NCBI GenBank assembly: GCA_037074705.1 | Contig: CM073590.1 | Location: 162,376,746-162,440,745, forward strand | Source: Zhengitettix transpicula | Taxonomy: Eukaryota; Arthropoda; Insecta; Orthoptera; Tetrigidae | Direction: 5' to 3' | Length of the DNA: 64,000 bases | Shown here: piece after piece, positions 59,601 to 64,000 of the stretch | Layout of the letters: each line of letters begins with the position of its first letter | Position numbering within the stretch: position 1 is the stretch's first letter | Translations under genes and position numbers: made by a program | Notes under the pieces: generated by a model | What the model was told of the DNA's origin: nothing | Database searches by the model: none | What the model saw: only the letters and a program-made list of their open reading frames with translations

Positions 59601-60971
59601 GTATTTTTTTTCTTTCTTTCTTTTCAGATATAAATAACAATCCATTTGAGCACATTAAAAGTGAAGTTATGGCTAGTCATCAATATTTATTTCTGCTTCT
59701 GATCATTAATAATAATCAGAATTCATAAGTATGGGTCAAAATATTTAAGTGAAATTATTCTACTACTTCCAAAATGGATTGTAATGAAGGACTGCAAAAA
59801 ATTCATAGTTTAATGTAACCATTTTTTAGGTTGTTTTTTGAAATAAACTGATCAAATATAATATAAATAAAGGAGCCAAACAGACCAATTAACAGTGTGA
59901 AAAATAAGAAAGAACACTATATATATTTTATCAATCTTTGCTGCTTTGTTCAAATATAAATAAAACCAGTAATATTTTTCGTAAGTATAGAGTGCGTTCT
60001 TTTAGGAATCTATTTCAGAAAATTTATTCATTAATTTTATTATTTTAAGTAAATCATGAAGCCATAAGCCACTTAGAATTGGAGAAATGTTTCATTTTTG
60101 ACTCGGGGTCCTGAACCTGTTGCCCTGGCCAAGACCAAGTGTACAGAAAATATTAGGGAACAGTAAGGCGACATGATTGGACACAGGAATTCTATCACAC
60201 TTCCCTTGTATGGTGGTTAGCTTGCGAGTAGCAGTTCCCTTGGGAGGCAGTTGGGTCCAAATTCCAGTCACATTATTGATGCCACTTGAAGTGTTCCAAC
60301 CACCATTCCACTCATCTGGCAAGAGCTAGGTCTTGATATTGGGAAGGTGTGGGTTTTTGTAACCATGGCACCACAATTTATACTGGGAGAAATGTTCATG
60401 CAAATGTTGGAGGTCATAGGGTAAACTTGGAGATATATAGGTGGTAGATTCTTCTATTTATAATAAATTCAATTTGCTACCTTTTTATGATTTATTTGCT
60501 CATTTTTTATTCCTGCCATAGAATTATTAATTTGCAGGTGGTTGCCAACAAAGATAATGTGAAAGTCACAACATGTTTAATTAAATTTTAGTCTCCCCCT
60601 CCCCCTTCATTATCATCTTTATCCTGGGATAGAAATCCATAAGTTGTGGTTCAATTAAGGAAAATAAACAAACTCTAATATGTTCAAACTTGTGCATAAG
60701 AGTTCATATTACACTTTTCTATAAGCTATAACCCAATTTTATAGACACTTGCATTAAAGTATTACATTTATATGGCATTAAGTGTTTATTATGTTATATG
60801 CCCATAATAATCTCCAAATTGTATTATACACAGAGAACATCAAGCAAAAAGGAAGAGGAGCCACCTCCAGTTGTACAGGAAATGCTTACAATAATTGGTA
60901 CACTGAAACGCAGGCCGAGAACAAAACCATCAGAAGCCTCGTTGCCACCACCTGCTGATGTTGCTTTATGA
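44368..60971 (+). CDS. Shootin-1 homologue, ten exons, 5' end probably missing
   Basis: Exons: 44368-44603, 47320-47433, 48203-48297, 50799-50961, 51876-52141, 56009-56170, 56284-56422, 58195-58407, 59518-59579, 60834-60971. All introns are GT-AG and all phases join, giving 528 codons plus TGA. Vertebrate shootin-1 is a brain cytoplasmic protein that couples actin flow to the adhesion molecule L1 in axon growth. In this insect such a role is inferred. Supporting marks: coiled coil over residues ~65-380, the V-Y-N-E-Y-E-K-L segment followed by a Q-L-K-R-K-S block, P14 after residue ~390, NDIINQIKGGKF, and EMLTIIGTLKRR near the end. An ATG at 44378 could be the start if exon one is partly untranslated, since an acceptor precedes it. 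A polyadenylation signal lies at 61091. Confidence 0.85.
44604..47319. other. Shootin intron 1, nothing else recognised
   Basis: AT-rich intron. A 71-codon frame at 45567-45782 has no coding character beyond length. Confidence 0.5.
47320..47433 (+). CDS. Shootin-like exon 2
   Basis: Acceptor TTACTTCTCAG, donor AAAG/GTAAAG, phases match both neighbours. It encodes heptad-rich sequence beginning V-R-D-L-A-N-L-E-N-R-Y. Confidence 0.85.
48203..48297 (+). CDS. Shootin-like exon 3
   Basis: Acceptor TTTTCTTACAG, donor CAG/GTTGGT. It encodes VSEQVYNEYEKLKSKYEME, the most recognisable shootin block, followed by the segment leading into exon 4. Confidence 0.9.
48975..50460 (-). pseudogene. Decayed RTE-type LINE in shootin intron
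   Basis: On the - strand (5' at 50460) broken frames give an APE-type endonuclease with I-L-M-G-D-F-N-V-R-L-G (about 50145-50175), the G-D-F-N being a catalytic block of this nuclease. Upstream of it is a block Q-R-A-R-L-G-V-V-L-M. Next comes a linker (E-H-D-L-Y-D-A-Q-K-K-I-W near 49550) and finally the C-terminal P-I-I-I-Y-A-I-K-T-R-A-E with R-T-T-E-M-R-T-L-R (48983-49201). The core of the reverse transcriptase is deleted. This arrangement is typical of RTE-like LINEs often annotated as craniofacial development protein 2-like. Confidence 0.65.
50585..50702 (-). repeat. R-family repeat, 3' fragment in shootin intron
   Basis: The - strand end of the family: GTAGCCCAGTTAACCCTCAG, TTTCAAGTCCATTCCTATG and CAGCCTGTCAC. 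It ends only ~100 bases before the exon 4 acceptor. Confidence 0.55.
50799..50961 (+). CDS. Shootin-like exon 4
   Basis: Acceptor TTACTTTTAG, donor AAAG/GTAATT. It encodes N-R-Q-L-K-R-K-S-A-V-L-V-Q-K followed by an acidic stretch rich in Asp (D-K-D-D-D-D), comparable to the acidic segment after this block in vertebrate shootin. Confidence 0.9.
51061..51210. mobile_element. M-family foldback element, loop-less copy
   Basis: AATAATTAGATAAAATAAC and AGACAAAATTAAGTGATATA are followed almost at once by their complements TATATCATCACTTAATTTTG and TTTTATCTAATTATT. A one-sided extension follows (AAACAGACATATTACATTTTC). The central CACCTGACGAAAG region is missing, so this is a simple hairpin of ~50-bp arms. 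Confidence 0.75.
51876..52141 (+). CDS. Shootin-like exon 5
   Basis: Acceptor TATTTTCAG, donor ACG/GTAGGT. 89 codons of uninterrupted coiled coil (L-Q-A-Q-L-K, E-L-E-V-E-R-E-K-R). Confidence 0.9.
52142..54379. other. Shootin intron 5, left part
   Basis: AT-rich. I see no transposon protein or matched repeat. The GC-richer area around 53190-53290 has no motif I can name. Confidence 0.45.
54391..54412. repeat. (CT)n microsatellite
   Basis: About 11 CT units at the 3' side of the Penelope-like relic. Confidence 0.85.
54415..55140 (-). pseudogene. Penelope-like element reverse-transcriptase relic
   Basis: The - strand frame 54867-55136 reads Q-M-A-P-S-Y-G-N-L-F-M-G-Q-L-E, then F-L-F-I-D-D-I-F-I-L. 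This is the catalytic I-D-D block and its upstream neighbour in Penelope-like reverse transcriptases. After a frameshift near 54880-54900, frame 54740-54985 continues with T-L-Q-Y-L-H-F-T-S-C-H-P-E, another hallmark. The rest toward 54415 is more degraded. No GIY-YIG endonuclease is visible. It is dead and truncated, lying in shootin intron 5. Confidence 0.75.
55200..55425. mobile_element. M-family foldback element, right half
   Basis: The central part (TTGAGTTTGTCAACTGGGTT, CACATGAAGAAAGG) and the right arm (AAAAACATTGTGCGGTATTT, CACCACTTCATTTTGGCTG, TTGGCTATTTTATCTTATTA, AAAACAGACAGACATATTA) are present. The left arm is lost. The central words are shared with the copy at 8235. Confidence 0.7.
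55426..56008. other. Shootin intron 5, right end
   Basis: AT-rich intronic sequence leading to the exon 6 acceptor; nothing else recognised. Confidence 0.5.
56009..56170 (+). CDS. Shootin-like exon 6
   Basis: Acceptor CTGTTTTAG, donor CAG/GTATGT. It encodes A-Q-R-E-R-N-V-L-A-H-Q-S-A-L-L-L-E-N, a conserved shootin block, and more coiled coil. Confidence 0.9.
56284..56422 (+). CDS. Shootin-like exon 7
   Basis: Acceptor TTTTTTCAG, donor AGAG/GTAAGA. It encodes the last long coiled-coil segment. The intron before it is only 113 bases. Confidence 0.9.
56423..58194. other. Shootin intron 7, includes repeat copy 1
   Basis: Ordinary AT-rich intron except for one copy of a ~290-bp direct repeat (57350-57645). 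Confidence 0.5.
57350..57645. repeat. Intronic direct repeat, copy 1
   Basis: It contains CATCATGAATAGCT, AAATTAAATTTATTTAAAAC, AATTAGATACTATTG, GAAATTAGAAATGTAGCATA, CACTATCACT, ATAGTTATCCTCATAAAAA and GGTGATGTAGCACATAACT. All recur in order at 58918-59205 with substitutions and small indels. Confidence 0.75.
58195..58407 (+). CDS. Shootin-like exon 8, polyproline
   Basis: Acceptor ATTTCAG, donor ACAG/GTAAAT. After V-I-E-L-E-E-E-L-E comes a run of 14 Pro encoded by mixed CCN codons, then a Ser-rich linker and V-N-M-L-G-I-P-R-K. The polyproline stretch could bind profilin or SH3 domains. The mixed codons show that the run is selected, not a fresh repeat expansion. Confidence 0.9.
58918..59205. 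repeat. Intronic direct repeat, copy 2
   Basis: Partner of 57350-57645. It carries an extra ~20 bases (CAGGGCAGGTCATAGTTTTG) in the middle. It could be an unclassified interspersed repeat or a local duplication between introns 7 and 8. Confidence 0.75.
59518..59579 (+). CDS. Shootin-like exon 9
   Basis: Acceptor TATTTTCCAG, donor GAG/GTAAGT. It encodes INDIINQIKGGKFTLK, the C-terminal motif matching the D-R-I-K-x-G segment of vertebrate shootin. Confidence 0.9.
59580..60833. other. Shootin intron 9
   Basis: AT-rich. A GC-richer stretch at 60090-60330 is open on the - strand for 76 codons but matches nothing I know; it may be part of an unrecognised repeat. Confidence 0.45.
60834..60971 (+). 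CDS. Shootin-like exon 10, stop
   Basis: Acceptor TATACACAG. 45 codons and TGA at 60969-60971. It encodes EMLTIIGTLKRRP, matching the second conserved C-terminal motif (L-G-T-L), and ends in a short Pro-rich tail. The protein stops soon after, whereas the long vertebrate form continues for ~150 residues. Confidence 0.9.
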   Translation, partial: RTSSKKEEEPPPVVQEMLTIIGTLKRRPRTKPSEASLPPPADVAL

Positions 60972-61090
60972 GAATATATATATTTTTTGTATTTTTATAA
61001 CTTTATGTACGTATATGTATGAATATATATATAATGAAAAGTTTTAATAATTTAAGATATAAACTTTCATATTGTTAAAAAAAAATTGTT

Positions 61091-61096
61091 AATAAA
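61091..61096 (+). terminator. Polyadenylation signal of the shootin gene
   Basis: AATAAA lies 120 bases after the stop codon, with T-rich sequence following. Confidence 0.6.
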
Positions 61097-61109
61097 AGTT
61101 TTCATAACC

Positions 61110-62840
61110 TTATTTTGTTATTATAAAATTGCATTATCTCATTCCAACTTTTCACTTACTCCACACGTATGCTATATGTTCAATTTAGGTGTGATAACAG
61201 CAATGAAACTAACTTTCTAATCCATTTTCTCTTTAACGTAAGGTGCATCTGCAAATCTGTCAAAAGTCACATTATCTTCTCTTGGACAAATAAGATTAAT
61301 TTATTAGAGGTTAAATAAACAGTTTAAGTTTCAACCTGGGCAATTATTGGATTGGACTAGCTCTGCCAGTTGTTAGAGCACAGTACATAAACCTTCAGTC
61401 TCCCATACCAATTGCCAGGCACCAATTGGACCTGCCATATCAACGGCATGTAATAGTGGAACCCTTAACTTCCTAAACTTAGTATCACATACCTGATGAC
61501 TATGCTGGAGATAGCTATCAAAGTAATGTGTATTTAGCCAACAATTGATACCAAAGAACTGTTTCTAACAATCTAAAATTATAAATATGTTCTACAAAGT
61601 TTCAATATTGGAGGCCAGCACAAACAAACACTTGATCAATCAAACAACTATTATCATGGTACCACCACTTTTATACAAAGCAATCTATGGTATTTATTAA
61701 GTAACTAAATCAGTTAAGTTGTACCCATGCTTGCTGCTAAACCACCTCTTATTATACAGTAAAAACATAAACCAAACAATTCAACGTGAAAGACTTAAAT
61801 AAATATCACATAAGTGAAATTGTTTGTTGTAAATATCATCATATGCCTAAACTATTATCAGAAAATTAAATTTATAGAGTTGGTAAGAAAAGATGTAAAC
61901 AAATAGAGTTGAGCTTCAATTGAAATAATTTCTTCTTTTCTTTAATTAAATCATTGTATCTGTGATCTAAATTTAAGCTACGGAGAATGAGAATCAGTAA
62001 ATTGTAGGAGAGCCTGAGTTCAATGCTGTGCATAAAATTAATAGAGAAAGCTCACATGTGAGTGAGAATTGACAAGGATAGCTCAGTTTTAATAGAACTG
62101 TGTACTTAACAGAAAGTCCTAGATTGATTCATGGTGCAGTCAAGATTAAAGTATCCTAATCCACTTACTGTAATTTTATACTTGTGTAAATATGTTACAA
62201 ATTTAACCATAAATGAAGTGGGGGTATTTTGCATTACTTGTAACAGGACTGGGGTTTAAAGAATTATAAAAAAAATATAGAAATGTTTAAGTGTATTTAT
62301 TGAAAATTATTGATTTGTGTTAAGGAAAATATTTGCATTGATTCATACAAACAATATTGGGTTCCACTAGCTGGAGAAACAATCAGATCTCTTAGTAACC
62401 TTTTCTGCATTTATCACATTGCTTCATCTGTGGAGTCTACCCTGCCGTCATCTCTACTCTTTACAGACCCACAGTTCTTTTCAAAAGTTTAGATCCAGGC
62501 AATCAAGTGTTCTATAAAATTTTAAATTTATGGAGATATCTTGTCCCCCCCCCCCCCTTTGCAGGTAAAGATCCACACCATGAGTAAAACCAGATGACTG
62601 TCTGCTCCGTGCTTGTACACAGATTACAGGGACTATCTCACAAACAAACTTGCACCATGGTCAAGGAAGTTATAATTTGTCAAGTTCACAAACTTACTAA
62701 TATCTGTAATAAAGTTAAGCAGAATAAAATATAGGTAATCACTAAACTATCATGATACATACTGTACATTTACTCAAAATACATCATCACAACTACCATA
62801 TAAAAACATGGGTCTGGTGAAAATACTCTAACTCTAAATA
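61110..62840. other. Intergenic region between convergent genes
   Basis: No supported gene. There is a run of 12 C near 62547-62558. A few short frames have no coding character. Confidence 0.5.
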
Positions 62841-62851
62841 CAAGTAAAGCT

Positions 62852-62857
62852 TTTATT
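62852..62857 (-). terminator. Candidate polyadenylation signal of the BCCIP gene
   Basis: TTTATT on the + strand is AATAAA on the - strand, ~170 bases past the BCCIP stop. Confidence 0.4.
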
Positions 62858-63023
62858 ACCAGATTTATAGCAAAGTATAAAACATATGTTCTTTGTATTT
62901 CACAAGGCCAAATTACACAGCATTACAAAGTATTTCTAAGCTTGATTGCACCTTCAAAAATCATGTTCCACTTTAATTATGGCACATTTTAATGATAAAT
63001 GTTACATATTAAGTTGGAACACT

Positions 63024-63191
63024 TTACTGAAGTGATGATTTTATCTTGCTAATTATATCATCCAGTTTCCTCGCTTGTACTATTAGCACCCTGCGATAAG
63101 GAACCATTTGTATATCATCTTCAAGCCACTGTCCACCAAGTCCAGAATCTGAGTCTGCCTTTACACAGAAATCAAAGTAGCCATCAGCTTC
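63024..63191 (-). CDS. BCCIP last coding exon
   Basis: 55 codons plus TAA. It encodes E-A-D-G-Y-F-D-F-C-V and the conserved C-terminus ending S-K-I-K-S-S-L-Q. The intron before it (63192-63733) holds no other feature I recognise. Confidence 0.75.
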   Translation of the reverse strand, partial: EADGYFDFCVKADSDSGLGGQWLEDDIQMVPYRRVLIVQARKLDDIISKIKSSLQ

Positions 63192-63917
63192 CTAAAACCG
63201 TAAGACATGGTTATTAAATTAATTGTAATAGGAATTGATTATATACAAAAAATAAATTTTTACACATGGAAGGAAAAACAAATCTTGAAATAGGGTTCCA
63301 CATTATGTTTAAATTCAAATATTTGATTCTGAAAAGAAGATTGAACATAAAGTTGGAACAATTCTAAGACAATAATTATTTTATCAATAGAAGTAAATGT
63401 ATATCTAGCACATAATTCTTTCCCCAGATATTGAACAGATTGAAACCAAATCTATACTGCTGAGGGTTGAGAAGTTAGTTTCAGTCAACTGCATTGTTTA
63501 GTATGTTCACCTGTATAGCCATTACTAAATATTCAACAAACTTGTTTGAAAGTAACTTGACACAGCTCTTTTTGGTATTAAACAATTGAATTGATGTTGA
63601 ATGTTTCCCACTCTCCCTTCTTGTCACACGAGGCAGTGCAATGTTTTCAATAATTTTACCAAAGCAGCAGCAGCAAAATTGGAAACTGAACACACAATTT
63701 CTTTAATAGTCAATGGCATTTTAATATATTTACCTCATTAAAAATCTCCTCTTCTGGGTTGGACCAATACAGTTCTGTTTCTGTTACATTCTGTTGCCTT
63801 TTTTTCTTACTTTTTTTCTTGGCCAGAGTAGGATCAACTTTGTACAGCTTTGATATTATTATCAAATAATTAAATTCAAATGGCATCTTCTTTTCTTGAG
63901 CTCTCTTCATTTCTTTA
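63024..63917 (-). CDS. BCCIP homologue, last two coding exons
   Basis: The exons (- strand) are 63917-63734 and 63191-63024, ending with TAA at 63024-63026. Acceptors are TTATTGTAG and TTTTAG. The donor is GAG/GTAAAT, phase 0. They encode 116 residues. BCCIP (BRCA2- and CDKN1A-interacting protein) is a nuclear protein with roles in genome stability and large ribosomal subunit assembly. Matching blocks are F-E-F-N-Y-L-I-I-I-S-K, a Lys-rich insert (KKKSKKKRQQ), W-S-N-P-E-E-E-I-F, and the C-terminal L-G-G-Q-W-L-E-D-D-I-Q-M-V-P-Y-R with L-D-D-I-I-S-K-I-K. The 5' exons lie right of the window. It is transcribed toward the shootin gene. Confidence 0.75.
63734..63917 (-). CDS. BCCIP penultimate coding exon
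   Basis: The exon begins with one base of a split codon and ends in phase 0. The in-frame Met near its start is internal, because an acceptor lies just upstream and BCCIP proteins continue N-terminally. Confidence 0.75.
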
Positions 63918-64000
63918 CTACAATAAAATGTACTTTTTGAAACAATTGGGAATTATTATTTTTGGTTAGAACAAGTTTTACAAGCAACTATGTAAATACT

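Noticed and set aside
62547..62558. Poly-C run as a regulatory element
   Set aside because: A simple homopolymer in intergenic sequence with nothing nearby to support function; may even be length-miscalled.
1..64000. CRISPR arrays, operons, ribosome binding sites, replication origins
   Set aside because: The sequence is eukaryotic, with spliced genes and insect transposons; no regularly spaced short repeats with unique spacers were seen.

Overview
The window is nuclear DNA of an insect. It is AT-rich, has spliced genes with GT-AG introns, and is dense in decayed transposons. The repeat mixture (Jockey- and RTE-type LINEs, a Penelope-like element, mariner, Harbinger, foldback elements, a tRNA-headed SINE and a ~530 bp SINE-like family) suits a large-genome hemimetabolous insect such as a cockroach, termite or other polyneopteran. 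That placement is inference; nothing here fixes the species.

Right third (44.37-64 kb). Two host genes converge. On the + strand is a shootin-1 homologue: ten exons (44368-60971) whose splice phases all agree and which encode 528 residues from the first visible acceptor to the stop. It has long coiled coils, a run of 14 prolines, and the two short C-terminal motifs typical of shootin. Its 5' end is probably upstream. On the - strand are the last two coding exons (63024-63917) of a BCCIP homologue, whose remaining exons lie beyond the right edge. Shootin introns hold a decayed RTE-type LINE (~48.97-50.46 kb), a Penelope-like reverse-transcriptase relic (~54.4-55.14 kb), two foldback elements, and a ~290 bp direct repeat present in two introns.

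Left two thirds (1-44.3 kb). No complete host gene was recognised. The region is a graveyard of mobile DNA, best seen as: (i) an LTR retrotransposon derivative (25720-30067) with one 405-codon coiled-coil ORF, a tRNA-Lys-type primer-binding site, four polypurine/hairpin repeats before the 3' LTR, and no pol; (ii) a ~530 bp SINE-like family ('R' here) in eight places, often head-to-tail, including two consecutive copies at one target site (37658-38781); (iii) a foldback family ('M' here) in seven places, one copy nested in an internally deleted mariner (39026-40047); (iv) other long inverted repeats at 9.5, 16.0 and 23.1 kb; (v) a Jockey-type LINE fragment (43044-44188) with 12-bp target duplications and its A-tail on the opposite strand from its reverse transcriptase, the signature of twin priming.

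Several GC-richer, exon-like open frames in the left part (20.7-21.0, 21.6-22.7, 34.36-34.9, 12.7-13.2, 19.4-19.8 kb) match no family I recognise. They are the best places to look for something undescribed, with the - strand blocks at 21620-22672 first.
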